64,000 bases of DNA from Thermomonas sp. (GCA_016720345.1 JADKKV010000001.1:237433-301432), one strand, 5' to 3'. Shown: positions 1 to 14,605, counted from the stretch's first letter. Translations and numbers: made by a program. The notes: a model not told the origin generated them from the letters alone.

Positions 1-2462
<2,462 letters not shown>

Positions 2463-2634
2463 CGTGGTGTTCCTCAAGGTCGGTGAATCGGGAATGTGTG
2501 CAGGTTAGGCGGGACGTATCGCAGAAGTTGCGACGGCGCGGACCGCACCCGCAAATTGCCCTGCTGGTGTCTTGGAAGGGATCGGGGAACACCGCTGCCG
2601 CGGCTGGGATTTACGCGCGCGCACTGCGGCCGGA

Positions 2635-3270
2635 TCACGCATTGGGCCGTACCAGGCCGCAGTAGAGACCTTCGATCGCGAAGTCCTGGCCCGGCAGCAC
2701 CTCGATCGGCGCATAGTCGGGATTACGCGGCAGCAGGCGAATCCGCCCCTGGCCGATCTTCAGCAGCTTGACCGTGATCTCGTCATCGATGCGGGCGATC
2801 ACCACCTGGCCGCTGCGCGCGTCGGTGGTGCGGTGCACGCCGATCAGGTCGCCGTCGAAGATGCCTTCGTCGCGCATCGAATCGCCCTTGACCTTCAGCA
2901 GGTAGTCCGGCGCTGGCGAGAACAGCGCACGATCCATCAGGACCACCTGCTCGGAACCGATGTCGGCACCGATCGGCAGGCCGGCGGCGACCTGGCCCAG
3001 CACCGGCAGGTGCAGGGCGCTGTCATCGGCCGGCAACGGCAGCTGCTGCGGCATGTCCGGTACCTGCAGCAGGCGCAGCCCGCGCGCGCGCCCGGGGGTG
3101 CGCTCCACCACGCCGGCGGCTTCCAGCGCCTCGAGGTGGTACTGCGCGGCACGCACGCCGCTGAAGCCGAAGGCACGCGCGATTTCCGATTGCGAGGGAG
3201 GCACGCCTTCGGCGTCGATGCGGTCGGCGATGAAGGCGTGGATGGCGCGCTGGGTATCGGTCAGGCTCAT
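2635..3270 (-). CDS. lexA: SOS repressor LexA
   Basis: LexA represses DNA-damage genes and cleaves itself when RecA filaments form. The 211-residue protein has an N-terminal winged helix (TQRAIHAFIADRIDAEGVPPS...SGVRAAQYHLEALEAAGVVER) and a C-terminal S24 peptidase domain. The scissile bond is A96-G97 in QVAAGLPI. The catalytic dyad is S131 (KGDSMRDEGIFDGD) and K168 (EITVKLLK). The ATG at 3268-3270 lies only two bases from a perfect operator (3273-3291) and no Shine-Dalgarno sequence precedes it, so the message may be leaderless. The gene is autoregulated and probably cotranscribed with recA and recX. Confidence 0.98.
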   Translation of the reverse strand: MSLTDTQRAIHAFIADRIDAEGVPPSQSEIARAFGFSGVRAAQYHLEALEAAGVVERTPGRARGLRLLQVPDMPQQLPLPADDSALHLPVLGQVAAGLPIGADIGSEQVVLMDRALFSPAPDYLLKVKGDSMRDEGIFDGDLIGVHRTTDARSGQVVIARIDDEITVKLLKIGQGRIRLLPRNPDYAPIEVLPGQDFAIEGLYCGLVRPNA

Positions 3271-3272
3271 GG

Positions 3273-3291
3273 TTAGTAGTAATACTACTAA
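3273..3291 (-). promoter_or_regulatory. LexA operator (SOS box)
   Basis: The 19-bp sequence TTAGTAGTAATACTACTAA is a perfect inverted repeat and matches the LexA box known from Xanthomonas. It ends two bases upstream of the lexA start codon, so bound LexA would cover the start of its own gene. It is the only such box I noticed in the window. uvrA, recA and radA lack an obvious copy in their own leaders. Confidence 0.93.
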
Positions 3292-3322
3292 CGGTTTTGC
3301 CCGTCAATGGGCCTGGCGTGCT

Positions 3323-3826
3323 TCAGGCGAGTTGATGTTCGAGCCCGCGCAGCGCAGCGGCAACGGTCTGCCGGCGCACCGCATCGCGGTCGCCCTCGAA
3401 GTGGAAGACCTCGGCGCGCGGGTAACCGCCACGCCGCTTCCAGGCGACCCAGACGGTACCCACCGGCTTGTCCTCGGTGCCGCCACCCGGGCCGGCGATA
3501 CCGGTCACGGCGACCGCGATGGTCGCCCCGGAATGCACCAGCGCGCCGCTGACCATTTCCACCACGGTTTCGCGGCTGACCGCGCCATGGATTTCCAGGG
3601 TGTGCGGATTGACGCCCAGCATGGCCTGCTTGGCTTCGTAGCTGTAGACCGCCATCCCGCAGTCGAACCAGGCCGAGGAGCCGGCCACGTCGGTGACTGC
3701 CTTGGCGATCCAGCCGCCCGTGCAGCTTTCCGCGGTGACCAGCATCTGCCGCGCGGCCAGCAGGCGTTCGCCGGTAGCCCGCGCGATCGCATCCAGTTCG
3801 GCGTCGTTGGGGACGATCATGTACAT
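3323..3826 (-). CDS. pncC: nicotinamide-nucleotide amidohydrolase (CinA C-terminal domain)
   Basis: PncC deamidates nicotinamide mononucleotide to nicotinate mononucleotide in NAD recycling. The protein is the stand-alone CinA C-terminal domain: TAESCTGGWIAKAVTDVAGSSAWFDCGMAVYSYEAK near residues 33-70, then AVTGIAGPGGGTEDKPVGTVW. I place the start at the ATG 3824-3826 (MYMIVPNDAELDAIARATGE), giving 167 residues, the typical size. The open frame continues about 86 codons further upstream, but that part lacks family similarity and crosses the terminator at 3872-3902. A second in-frame ATG at 3818-3820 is also possible. It sits 52 bp upstream of lexA on the same strand, an arrangement common in gammaproteobacteria. 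Confidence 0.92.
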   Translation of the reverse strand: MYMIVPNDAELDAIARATGERLLAARQMLVTAESCTGGWIAKAVTDVAGSSAWFDCGMAVYSYEAKQAMLGVNPHTLEIHGAVSRETVVEMVSGALVHSGATIAVAVTGIAGPGGGTEDKPVGTVWVAWKRRGGYPRAEVFHFEGDRDAVRRQTVAAALRGLEHQLA

Positions 3827-3871
3827 GGGCTCATCGCAAGGGCGCGGCGTCCGTTGTAGCGCAAGGCCACC

Positions 3872-3902
3872 CAAAAAAAAACCGGCCCGCGTTGGCGGGC
3901 CG
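3872..3902 (-). terminator. Rho-independent terminator of the TonB receptor gene
   Basis: A 9-bp GC stem (CCGGCCCGC / GCGGGCCGG) with a four-base loop GTTG is followed, in the minus-strand sense, by nine T residues (read as A at 3872-3880). It lies directly after the TonB receptor stop codon and separates that gene from pncC. Confidence 0.93.
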
Positions 3903-3924
3903 GTTGGTGACGCACTCCGCAGGA

Positions 3925-6624
3925 TCAGAAGCGGAAGCGCAAGGTGGCACCGTAGGTACGCGGCGCGCCGAGGAAAGCGTTGTAGGTATTCATCGGATCG
4001 CCGGGGCTCGGCGAACCAACGGCCTGCAGCGGGCCATCGAACCCGACCTGCACGTAGTCCTCGTCGAGGATGTTCATGCCCCACAACTCAAGCTGCCACT
4101 TGCGATCGCGCGAGCCGATGCCGATGCGGGCATTCATGACCGCATACGCATCCTGCATCTTCTCCGCATCCAGGTCGGACCCGGTGTTGTACTCGGACAG
4201 CCACTTGGCGCCGATGTTGAAACGCCCTTCCATGTCGGACCCGATGTCCCATTCGTAGGTCAACGACGCCGACAGCGACCACTCGGGTGCGAAGCTCATC
4301 TGGCCGCCAGGCAGCTTGTACAGCTGCCCCGGGAAGGTGAAGTCGCCGCCCGGGATGTTCTTGCCGTACTTGGTGTCCGCATACACAAGGCCGGTCTGCA
4401 GCATCAGGCCAGGGGTGGCCTGCCACAGCAGCTCGGCATCCAGGCCTTGCGAGGTCACCTTCGGGATCGATCGCACCACGAAGCTGGTGCCAAGGAAGCT
4501 GTTGAGCTGGAAGTCGCTGTATGTCTGGTGGAACAGCGCGCCATTGAGCAGCAGGTTGCCGCCGGCCCAGGTGGTCTTCGCACCGAGCTCGTAGCTGTCC
4601 ACGAATTCACCGGGGAACGAGGTGTCGTCTACCGGGGTGATGCCCGCGGCACCGTCCGAGAAACCGGTGGCGGACTGCACCCGGTCGAGGTTGAAGCCGC
4701 CGGCCTTGTAACCGCGCGCCGCGGAGAAGTAGGTCATCGCCTGTTCGTTCCAGCGATAGGCGAACTTCAGGGTGCCCGACCATTCGTTTTCGGAACGGGA
4801 TTGCTCGGTCACGCGCCCGTCGTGCTGGGCGTTGGACCAGGGCAGGCACATGCGGCCAAGGACGCCTCCAATCAGGGACTGGCCGGCAGCCGACGTGGCA
4901 AGCGCCGTCGTCAGCTGTCCAATCAGTGCCGCCTGTTGCGCCGCCGGCAGCTGCGACAGGTTGGTGATGCGCGCCGCCAGCAGCCGCGCGACCCCGGCGC
5001 CCGGACTGGCAAGCGAAGCAGCGCAGGCCAGGCCGTTATTGGGGTTTTCGTACACCGATTCCAGCGACTTCTTCTCGCGCGTGTAACGCAGGCCCAGGGT
5101 CACGTCGAGCGCCTCGGTGGCGTGCCACGTGTTGTTGGTGAACAGGGCCAGGCTCTTCGCGTTCTGCTCGTACTTGTCGAGGGCACCGAACCCGGCGAAT
5201 GTGGTGCCATACGTCTGCCCGCTGAACTGGGACATGAAGATGGCCGGGTTCAGCGGGTTGAAGGACATCGTGAGCGGCAACTGGTACTGGGCGCTCAGGT
5301 AGGCCAAGGTCGGGTCCAGCGCGGCCTTCATCTGCGGCAACGCGGACGAACCCACCAGGGTCGACAGGTAGGGCTCGTAACCGGCGCCGATCCGGTAGCT
5401 TTCGGTCTTGTCGAGGTCCTCGTTCGCATAGAACATGCCCACCAGCCAATCCACCTTGTCGGTGGATCCGGTCAGGCGGAACTCCTGGCTGAAGGTCTTG
5501 AAACGGTTGTAGGACTCGCTCTCCTCGGGGTTGGAATACAGCAGGTCGGCGCCGGTGAAGTCGAAGTCGCGGCCATTGACCGTATCCCAGTCACGCCCGC
5601 CGGTGACCGAAGTGAAGGTGGCGCCGCCGAACATGTCGAGGTCGACGTTCACCTCGGCCTGCACGCCGCGGTCGTCGATCTTCTGGGCGGTGCTGCGATT
5701 GCTGTAGGCCACCCGCGCCCATGGATTGGCGGGGATGGCGATGGCGTTGCCGCCGCCCACGCCATTGATGATCGGCGCAGTGCCGCCACTGACAAGTTGC
5801 ACGGCGGTACAGCAGTTCTCGTCGCGCTTGCTGGCGTCGGCGGAAATGAGCACCTCGATGTTGTCGCTGGGCTGGATCAGCAGCTTGGCGCGCACCGTGC
5901 GGAAATTCTGGTCGTAGTCTTCCGATTCCGAACGCGGACCCACGCCAGGCTCGACCGTCATCCAGCCATCGCGGTCGCGGTGCGCGGCATACACGCGGAA
6001 TGCGGCGTACTCGCCAAGCGGCGCGTTGAACCAGCCGGCAAGGCCGAGCGCGCCGTAGTTGCCGAAGGTGACCTCGCCCTCGCCGCCCATTTCCTGGTCG
6101 GGGCGGCGGGTGACCACGTTGATGACGCCGGCCGAGGTGTTCTTGCCGAACAGGGTGCCCTGCGGACCCTTCAGGACTTCGATGCGTTCCAGCTCGCCGA
6201 GGTCGCCGAAGCCGACCGAATTGCGCGGCCGGTAGACGCCATCGATCACCACCCCGACCGAGGACTCCAGGCCCAGGTTGTCACCCACCGTGCCGATGCC
6301 GCGGATGCGGGCGGTGGTGATGGCTTCATTCTGGGTGCTGGTGACGGTCAGGCCCGGAACCAGGATCTGCATGTCCTTGATGTCGCGCACGCCGGTGTCC
6401 TGCAAGGCCTGCTGCGACAGCGACGTGACCACGATCGGCACGTCCTGCATCTGCTCTTCGCGCTTCTGCGCGGTGACCACCATGGTGTCGAGGGTCTTCG
6501 CCTCTTCCTGCTTCTGCTGCGCGGGTGCGGCGTCCTGGGCGAACGCGGGGAGCGCGGACATCGCGGCCAGTGCCGCGAACACGGCGACGGCCAGCTGCTT
6601 GGGTTGCGGTTGCTTGCGGTTCAT
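3925..6624 (-). CDS. TonB-dependent outer-membrane receptor
   Basis: An outer-membrane active transporter powered by TonB. The substrate cannot be told from the sequence. The 899 residues start with a Sec signal peptide (KQLAVAVFAALAAMSALPAFAQ). A TonB box-like stretch (LDTMVVTAQKR) follows, then the plug domain (VPIVVTSLSQQALQDTG, RIRGIG, SVGVVIDGVYRPR, ELERIEVLKGPQGTLFGKNTSAGVINVVTRRP, about residues 60-180), then a long beta-barrel ending in YGATLRFRF with a terminal aromatic. This plug sequence is of the type abundant in sphingomonads, caulobacters and xanthomonads. The 220 bp between its start and mutS hold divergent promoters that I cannot pin down, apart from a TTGACG hexamer at 6737-6742 without a convincing -10. 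A strong terminator follows the gene. Confidence 0.93.
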   Translation of the reverse strand: MNRKQPQPKQLAVAVFAALAAMSALPAFAQDAAPAQQKQEEAKTLDTMVVTAQKREEQMQDVPIVVTSLSQQALQDTGVRDIKDMQILVPGLTVTSTQNEAITTARIRGIGTVGDNLGLESSVGVVIDGVYRPRNSVGFGDLGELERIEVLKGPQGTLFGKNTSAGVINVVTRRPDQEMGGEGEVTFGNYGALGLAGWFNAPLGEYAAFRVYAAHRDRDGWMTVEPGVGPRSESEDYDQNFRTVRAKLLIQPSDNIEVLISADASKRDENCCTAVQLVSGGTAPIINGVGGGNAIAIPANPWARVAYSNRSTAQKIDDRGVQAEVNVDLDMFGGATFTSVTGGRDWDTVNGRDFDFTGADLLYSNPEESESYNRFKTFSQEFRLTGSTDKVDWLVGMFYANEDLDKTESYRIGAGYEPYLSTLVGSSALPQMKAALDPTLAYLSAQYQLPLTMSFNPLNPAIFMSQFSGQTYGTTFAGFGALDKYEQNAKSLALFTNNTWHATEALDVTLGLRYTREKKSLESVYENPNNGLACAASLASPGAGVARLLAARITNLSQLPAAQQAALIGQLTTALATSAAGQSLIGGVLGRMCLPWSNAQHDGRVTEQSRSENEWSGTLKFAYRWNEQAMTYFSAARGYKAGGFNLDRVQSATGFSDGAAGITPVDDTSFPGEFVDSYELGAKTTWAGGNLLLNGALFHQTYSDFQLNSFLGTSFVVRSIPKVTSQGLDAELLWQATPGLMLQTGLVYADTKYGKNIPGGDFTFPGQLYKLPGGQMSFAPEWSLSASLTYEWDIGSDMEGRFNIGAKWLSEYNTGSDLDAEKMQDAYAVMNARIGIGSRDRKWQLELWGMNILDEDYVQVGFDGPLQAVGSPSPGDPMNTYNAFLGAPRTYGATLRFRF

Positions 6625-6844
6625 GGACTTCCCCTGGGTTGAGAACGCCGGAATTCCAGCCGTCGCGGTTGCGACGGCCGCACTTTCATCGACGCGACCA
6701 CGTGGGGGTATGGCGCGCGGGCAGTTTTCGACTGCCTTGACGGAAAACTAACACATCCATACGCGTGCGTGTCCAGCAACCGTTGCAGCCGTAACCGGGG
6801 GATCGGGCACACTACCCGGCCCCCCGCTTCGTCCCGCCCCGCGC

Positions 6845-9424
6845 ATGTCCGTCGAGCAGCACACCCCGCTGATGCGCCAGTTCTTCGCCGCCAAGGCCGA
6901 GCACCCGGATGTGCTGCTGTTCTTCCGCATGGGCGACTTCTACGAACTGTTCTACGACGACGCGCGCAAGGCCGCGCGGCTGCTCGACATCACCCTGACC
7001 CAGCGCGGCAACTCGGCCGGGCAGCCGATCCCGATGGCCGGGGTGCCGCACCACGCCGCCGAAGGTTACCTGGCGCGGCTGGTGGCGCTGGGCGAATCGG
7101 TGGCGATCTGCGAGCAGATCGGCGACCCGGCGGCTTCCAAGGGCATCGTGGAACGCAAGGTGGTGCGCATCGTCACGCCCGGCACGGTCACCGACGAAGC
7201 GCTGCTGGACGAACGCCGCGACACCCTGCTGCTGGCGGTCAGCCGCGGCGGCATGTCCAGCAAGGGCCGGGGCTACGGGCTGGCCTGGGCGGACCTGGCC
7301 AGCGGCCGCCTGCGCGCCAACGAAGTGGCCGGCGAAGACGCGCTGGAAGCGGAGCTGGCGCGCCTGCAGCCGGCGGAAACGCTGGTGCCCGACGAGGACG
7401 GCTGGCCCGCCTGCGTGCTGGACTCGCGCGGGCTGCGCCGGCGCGCACCGTGGCTGTTCGACGCCGATTCCGGCCGCCGCCAGCTGCTGCAGTTCTTCGC
7501 CGTGCACGACCTGACCGCGTTCGGCCTCGAAGATCGCCCGCTGGCGATCGCCGCCGCCGCCGCGGTGCTGGGCTACGTTGAGGAAACCCAGAAACAGCGG
7601 CTGCCGCACCTGCGCAGCATCGCACTGGAAACCAGCGACGACGCCATCGCCATGAATGCCGCGACGCGCCGCCACCTGGAGCTGGACTCGCGCGTCGATG
7701 GCGACGTCAAGGCCACCCTGCTGGGCGTGCTGGACACAACCGTCAGCCCGATGGGCGGCCGCCTGCTGCGCCGCTGGCTGCACCGCCCGCTGCGCGACCG
7801 CCGCGTCGTGGGCGAGCGCCACCACGCGGTGCAGACGTTGGTCGATCACCGCACCGACGAAGACTTGCGCGAGGCGTTTCGCAGCCTCGGCGACATGGAG
7901 CGCATCCTGTCGCGGGTGGCCCTGCGCAGCGCGCGCCCGCGCGACCTGTCCACCCTGCGTGACGGACTCTCGCTGCTACCGGCCGTGCGCGACATCCTTG
8001 CGCCGCTGGATTCGCCGCGGCTGGCCGCGCTGCATGCCGAACTCGGCGAGCACGATGCCACCGCACGCATGCTGCGCGCCGCCATCGTCACCCAACCGCC
8101 GCTGCTGGCCCGCGACGGCGGCGTGGTCGCGGAAGGTTTCGATGCCGAACTGGACGAACTGCGCCAGCTGTCGACGAATGCCGACCAGTTCCTGATCGAC
8201 CTCGAAGCGCGCGAACGGGAGGCCACCGGCATCGCCACCCTCAAGGTGGGCTACAACCGCGTGCACGGCTACTACATCGAGATCAGCAAGGGCCAGAGCG
8301 ATCGCGCGCCGGTGCACTACACCCGCCGCCAGACCCTGACCGGCGCCGAGCGCTACATCACCGAGGAACTGAAGGGGTTCGAGGACAAGGTGCTGTCCGC
8401 GCGCGAACGCGCGCTGGCGCGCGAGAAGCTGCTCTACGACGGCGTGCTGGACGCACTGAACGCGGTGCTGGAGCCGCTGCGCCGCTGCGCGCTGGCGCTG
8501 TCCGAACTGGACGTGCTGGCCGGCTTCGCCGAGCGCGCACAGGCGCTGGACTGGAGCCGGCCGGCGCTGCGCGATGCCCCCGGCATCCACATCGAACGCG
8601 GCCGCCACCCGGTGGTGGAGGCGCTGCGCGACGCGCCGTTCGAGCCGAACGACCTCGTCTTCGACGAGGCAACGCGCATGTACGTCATCACCGGCCCGAA
8701 CATGGGCGGCAAGTCCACTTTCATGCGCCAGAACGCGCTGATCGTGCTGCTCGCCTGCATCGGCAGCTTCGTGCCGGCGACGAAAGCGGAGATCGGACCG
8801 ATCGACCGCATCCTGACCCGCATCGGTGCCGGCGACGACCTCGCCCGCGGCCAGTCCACCTTCATGGTGGAGATGAGCGAGACCGCCTACATCCTCCACC
8901 ACGCCAGTGAACACTCGCTGGTGCTGATGGACGAGATCGGCCGCGGCACCTCGACTTACGATGGCCTGGCGCTGGCGGACGCGGTGGCGCGGCAGCTGGC
9001 CTCGGCGAACCGCAGCTACACCCTGTTCGCCACCCACTACTTCGAGCTGACCGCGCTGGCGGAACCCGGCAGCGGCATCGCCAACCTGCACCTGGACGCG
9101 GTCGAGCACGGCGACGCGCTGGTGTTCATGCACGCGGTGCGCCCCGGCCCTGCCAACCGCAGCTTCGGCCTGCAGGTGGCGGCGCTGGCCGGCCTGCCGA
9201 AGGCCGCCCTGCAACAGGCCAGGACACGGCTGGCGGAGCTGGAAGCGCAGAGCCGCGATACGCCGCATGTCCCGCTGAGCGCGCCGGCGCTGGACCAGCC
9301 GCAGCAGTTCGGCTTGTTCGCCCCCTCCAGCGCGGCGCTGGAGGCACTGGCCGGCATCGATCCCGACGACCTGACCCCGAAGCAGGCGCTGGAAGCGCTC
9401 TACCGCCTCAAGTCGCTGGGCTGA
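6845..9424 (+). CDS. mutS: DNA mismatch repair protein MutS
   Basis: MutS recognises mismatches and small loops and recruits MutL. The 859-residue protein has the N-terminal mismatch-binding motif [15 protein letters not shown] (residues about 26-40) with the Phe-X-Glu that stacks on the mispaired base. Connector, lever and clamp regions follow. The ATPase has Walker [14 protein letters not shown] near residue 617, Walker [16 protein letters not shown] and an FATHYFELT motif. The C-terminal [16 protein letters not shown] matches the conserved tail. It is transcribed divergently from the TonB receptor and followed by 241 bp before katG. Confidence 0.98.
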   Translation: MSVEQHTPLMRQFFAAKAEHPDVLLFFRMGDFYELFYDDARKAARLLDITLTQRGNSAGQPIPMAGVPHHAAEGYLARLVALGESVAICEQIGDPAASKGIVERKVVRIVTPGTVTDEALLDERRDTLLLAVSRGGMSSKGRGYGLAWADLASGRLRANEVAGEDALEAELARLQPAETLVPDEDGWPACVLDSRGLRRRAPWLFDADSGRRQLLQFFAVHDLTAFGLEDRPLAIAAAAAVLGYVEETQKQRLPHLRSIALETSDDAIAMNAATRRHLELDSRVDGDVKATLLGVLDTTVSPMGGRLLRRWLHRPLRDRRVVGERHHAVQTLVDHRTDEDLREAFRSLGDMERILSRVALRSARPRDLSTLRDGLSLLPAVRDILAPLDSPRLAALHAELGEHDATARMLRAAIVTQPPLLARDGGVVAEGFDAELDELRQLSTNADQFLIDLEAREREATGIATLKVGYNRVHGYYIEISKGQSDRAPVHYTRRQTLTGAERYITEELKGFEDKVLSARERALAREKLLYDGVLDALNAVLEPLRRCALALSELDVLAGFAERAQALDWSRPALRDAPGIHIERGRHPVVEALRDAPFEPNDLVFDEATRMYVITGPNMGGKSTFMRQNALIVLLACIGSFVPATKAEIGPIDRILTRIGAGDDLARGQSTFMVEMSETAYILHHASEHSLVLMDEIGRGTSTYDGLALADAVARQLASANRSYTLFATHYFELTALAEPGSGIANLHLDAVEHGDALVFMHAVRPGPANRSFGLQVAALAGLPKAALQQARTRLAELEAQSRDTPHVPLSAPALDQPQQFGLFAPSSAALEALAGIDPDDLTPKQALEALYRLKSLG

Positions 9425-9569
9425 GCCGGCACCCGCGCGAACGGCCGCCCGCACCGGGATCAGGACCGGCGCAGGCCGGTGGCCCCGCACGTTGCGCAGC
9501 CTTCGGCACCGGCTTCGGTGCGCCGGGCCCGGCATCGACCGGATCACGGGAATCGTCGTAATTCGATAG

Positions 9570-11846
<2,277 letters not shown>

Positions 11847-11903
11847 GCCTTCCTGCCCCGCAGTACGACGGAACGGCCGCGCGAGCGGCTGTCTCCGCCT
11901 GCG

Positions 11904-12644
11904 TCACTGGAACAGCCGATAAGTGCGTGTACTGACTTCCCCGACCCAGCGCTGGTAACTCACCCGCCAGCGCTTGCCGACATTCGGTTCCCACGGGTCG
12001 TACACCATCAGCGAGGTACCCCGCCCGGTCGGGTCGTTGTCGCCACGCACCCCGACCACCAGCGTCATGTGGCCTGGGCTTCCCAGGTAGCCGGAGGGCA
12101 CCCTGGTCAGGTAGCCACGCGTGTCCCACAGCGTGTCCACCATCACAGGCCCCTGGCGAACCAGGTCGGCGAACGCGCGCGGTATCCAGGAAGACGGCGG
12201 GTAGTAGAGCAGTCCGTGCGCACGCGCGTAGCGTTGGGTCTGCGGCACCCAGTCGCCAACGTCCGACTGGTTGTAGAGGCCATTGGTGTCGTCCCACATG
12301 TCGGCCGGCGTGGCCGCCTTGACCGCGGCGACCGTGCTGCGCTTGAGCATCGCCGTTGCCGCCGCCCAGCAGGTGCTGTTGGTCGGTTGCGGGATGAACG
12401 GCCGCACATGCCGGACCGGCGCATAGGCCTCCGCATCGAACAGCGCGTTCTGGGTGCATTGCCCGGCCTCGCCATCCACCACCAGCCAGGCCTCGTCCTG
12501 GAAGCGCCGCACCGCAGCCAGCGTGCGGTTTCCGAAGTCGCCATCCACGGTCAGGACGGCGCCAGGCAATTTCCGGTTCAACGCGTCCTGCAGCCTACGG
12601 ACGGGCTCGCCGCGGGACCCCAACTTCAACACCGTGACCGTCAT
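11904..12644 (-). CDS. peptidoglycan-binding domain plus papain-like cysteine peptidase
   Basis: The ATG at 12642-12644 is preceded by GGAG seven bases upstream. It gives 246 residues starting MTVTVLKLGSRGEPVRRLQ. An upstream GTG at 12696-12698 would add 18 residues. Residues 1-70 form a PG_binding_1 fold (GSRGEPVRRLQDALN, TVDGDFGNRTLAAVRRFQ). The rest looks like a papain-fold peptidase of the AvrRpt2/C39-like group. The presumed nucleophile is Cys in PTNSTCWAAATAMLKR, the His is in SPGHMTLVVGV and a downstream Asp lies in MVYDPWEPN. No signal peptide is visible from the chosen start, which is odd for a protein expected to meet peptidoglycan. Function is unknown: a contact-delivered or self-lysing hydrolase, or a wall-bound protease. 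It is convergent with katG. Confidence 0.7.
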   Translation of the reverse strand: MTVTVLKLGSRGEPVRRLQDALNRKLPGAVLTVDGDFGNRTLAAVRRFQDEAWLVVDGEAGQCTQNALFDAEAYAPVRHVRPFIPQPTNSTCWAAATAMLKRSTVAAVKAATPADMWDDTNGLYNQSDVGDWVPQTQRYARAHGLLYYPPSSWIPRAFADLVRQGPVMVDTLWDTRGYLTRVPSGYLGSPGHMTLVVGVRGDNDPTGRGTSLMVYDPWEPNVGKRWRVSYQRWVGEVSTRTYRLFQ

Positions 12645-12790
12645 GCCAATGCTCCATGCAAACCTGAGGGGGAATCCTGCGCATCCTTGGGGAGACACGC
12701 CATTCCCGAAATGGCCTAAGCGCGATGTCCGGCACTAGCCGTTTCAGCCTAGCCCCCGGGCAGACACCGGGTACAGGCGAGCACGGACGA

Positions 12791-13204
12791 TCAGAGGGCG
12801 TCGAGATCGCCCAGTGCCAGGATCAGCCGGCGCGCGCGCTTGTCGGGCCGGGTCTCGGGCGGACGAAAGCCATTGTGCGCGGCGGCACGCATCGCCCGCG
12901 CCTGTTCGCGGGCCAGCCGCGATGCCGCGGATTCACGATACAGCGCCTGCGCGACGCTGGCCGGGCCGCGCATGTCGCTGAGCGCCAGCACTTCGATCTC
13001 GAAGCGCTCCTCGCCACGCGCAACCACCAGCGCATCGCCGATGCGCACGCTGCGCGAAGGCTTCGCGCGCTGCCCGGCGACATCCACCTTGCCGGTCTCG
13101 ATCGCATGCTTGGCCAGGGCCCGCGTCCGGTAGAAACGCGCCGCCCACAGCCACAGGTCGAGGCGCACGCCGGCGGCGGGTTGGGTTTCGGTTTGCATCG
13201 GCAT
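12791..13204 (-). CDS. hslR: S4-domain RNA-binding protein, Hsp15 type
   Basis: Hsp15 binds 50S subunits carrying a stalled nascent chain and helps free them. The S4 domain is at residues about 13-75 (VRLDLWLWAARFYRTRALAKHAIETGKVDVAGQRAKPSRSVRIGDAL). A basic C-terminal tail follows (RAMRAAAHNGFRPPETRPDKRARRLI). I chose the ATG at 13202-13204 because GGAGG lies five bases upstream. An ATG at 13216 overlaps that site and is less likely. 137 residues is normal for the family. It follows rplS on the same strand, beyond a terminator hairpin. Confidence 0.9.
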   Translation of the reverse strand: MPMQTETQPAAGVRLDLWLWAARFYRTRALAKHAIETGKVDVAGQRAKPSRSVRIGDALVVARGEERFEIEVLALSDMRGPASVAQALYRESAASRLAREQARAMRAAAHNGFRPPETRPDKRARRLILALGDLDAL

Positions 13205-13234
13205 GGGATCCTCCATCGCGCGTGCTCAAACGCA

Positions 13235-13258
13235 AACGGCCACCCGGAGGTGGCCGTT
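13235..13258 (-). terminator. terminator hairpin after rplS
   Basis: A 10-bp inverted repeat (AACGGCCACC / GGTGGCCGTT) with loop CGGA lies between rplS and hslR. The minus-strand sequence after it is only moderately T-rich (GTTTGCGTTTG), so termination may be partial. Confidence 0.65.
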
Positions 13259-13279
13259 GCAGGTCGCGCGGCGTTCGCC

Positions 13280-13696
13280 TTACTCGGCGGCGGCGGCCGC
13301 TGCGGCAAGCGCCGCGGCCTTGGCCTTGGCGTTGCCCGCCAGGTCTTCCTTGATGCGCGCCTTCTTGCCTTCCAGGCCGCGCAGGTAGTACAGCTTGCTG
13401 GCGCGCACGTCGCCGCGGCGCTTGACCTGCACCGAGTCGATCGCGGCGCTGTGGGTCTGGAACACGCGCTCGACGCCGAAGCCGTGCGAGATCTTGCGCA
13501 CGGTGAACGCCGAGTTCAGGCCGGCATTCTTCTTGCCGATGACCACGCCTTCATAGGCCTGCACGCGCTCGCGGTTGCCTTCCTTGACCTTGACGTTGAC
13601 GACGACGGTGTCGCCGGGGCCGAAGTCCGGGAGCTTGCGCGTGACTTGCGCGGTTTCGAATTCCTGCAGCAGGGTGTGGATCGAGGGCTTGTTCAT
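13280..13696 (-). CDS. rplS: 50S ribosomal protein L19
   Basis: L19 sits at the interface of the ribosomal subunits. The core ([53 protein letters not shown]...[14 protein letters not shown]...[19 protein letters not shown]) is canonical. The C-terminus carries an alanine-rich extension that takes the length to 138 against the usual 115 or so. It ends the rpsP-rimM-trmD-rplS set. A 127-bp gap before it contains a TATAAT (read as ATTATA at 13789-13794, no clear -35), so it may also have its own promoter. Confidence 0.97.
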   Translation of the reverse strand: MNKPSIHTLLQEFETAQVTRKLPDFGPGDTVVVNVKVKEGNRERVQAYEGVVIGKKNAGLNSAFTVRKISHGFGVERVFQTHSAAIDSVQVKRRGDVRASKLYYLRGLEGKKARIKEDLAGNAKAKAAALAAAAAAAE

Positions 13697-13823
13697 GGTC
13701 GGAGCCTGTTGGATTAGTTGTAATGCGCGGGTGCACGTGGACGCCGCGTCATGGCACGGGGGTGGAACGGGATGAAGCGAAGCCGCGCATTATAGCGGGG
13801 TTTTTCCCTTGTGCGCTAGGAGC

Positions 13824-14600
13824 TTAGCCGCCCTCGCCGGCGTCCCGCGGGGCCGCGGCGTATTGCGCCCGGAACGCGTCCAGCAGGGTGCGGTCGGCCT
13901 TGGACAGCCCGGCCTCGTCCAGCAGGTCGGGCCGGCGCAGCCAGGTACGGCCCAGCGCCTGCTGGCGCCGCCAGCGCGCGATCCCGGCATGGTTGCCGGA
14001 CAGCAGGACCTCCGGCACGGAGCCCAATTCGTGCTCCACCGGCCGGGTGTAATGCGGGCAATCCAGCAGGCCGTCGCCCTCGAAACTGTCCTGCAGCGCG
14101 GATTCGGCGTCGTTCAGCGCCCCGTCCTGCAGGCGCGCCACCGCATCGACCAGCACCGCCGCGGCCAGTTCGCCGCCGGACAGCACGTAGTCGCCGATCG
14201 AGAGCTCTTCGTCGACCTCCGCCTGCAGCAGGCGCTCATCGACCCCCTCGTAGCGGCCGCACAGCAACACCAGGCGCGGCAGCGCCGCCAGTTCGCGCAC
14301 CTTCGCCTGGGTCAGGCGCGTGCCCTGCGGGCTCAGGTAGACCACCCTCGCCGGCGCCGGGTCGGCCGCGCGCGCGGCGTGGATCGCCGCCCGCAGCGGG
14401 TCGACCATCATCACCATGCCGGGCCCGCCGCCGCACGGGCGATCGTCCACCCGGCGGTAGTTGCCCTCGGCGAAATCGCGCGGGTTCCAGCCATTGATCG
14501 ACAGCAGCCCGCGCTCGCCGGCGCGCCCGACCACGCCATGTGCGGCAAGCTGGGCGACGAATCCGGGGAACAGGCTGACGATGTCGAAGCGCATCGGCAT
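13824..14600 (-). CDS. trmD: tRNA (guanine-N1)-methyltransferase TrmD
   Basis: TrmD methylates G37 next to the anticodon of tRNAs reading CNN codons and so prevents frameshifting. The 258 residues begin [18 protein letters not shown]. They include [35 protein letters not shown], the trefoil-knot SAM-site segment [16 protein letters not shown] and the C-terminal [28 protein letters not shown]. It starts five bases after the rimM stop. A second ATG two codons later is possible. Confidence 0.97.
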   Translation of the reverse strand: MPMRFDIVSLFPGFVAQLAAHGVVGRAGERGLLSINGWNPRDFAEGNYRRVDDRPCGGGPGMVMMVDPLRAAIHAARAADPAPARVVYLSPQGTRLTQAKVRELAALPRLVLLCGRYEGVDERLLQAEVDEELSIGDYVLSGGELAAAVLVDAVARLQDGALNDAESALQDSFEGDGLLDCPHYTRPVEHELGSVPEVLLSGNHAGIARWRRQQALGRTWLRRPDLLDEAGLSKADRTLLDAFRAQYAAAPRDAGEGG

Positions 14601-14605
14601 TGCGC

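Noticed and set aside
3892-6642. 916-codon plus-strand open frame opposite the TonB receptor
   Set aside because: The minus strand encodes a full TonB receptor with signal peptide and plug. The plus-strand product is a shadow with no recognisable domain.
6737-6765. TTGACG with TACGCG 17 bp downstream as a mutS promoter
   Set aside because: The -10 element is too far from TATAAT to support the call.
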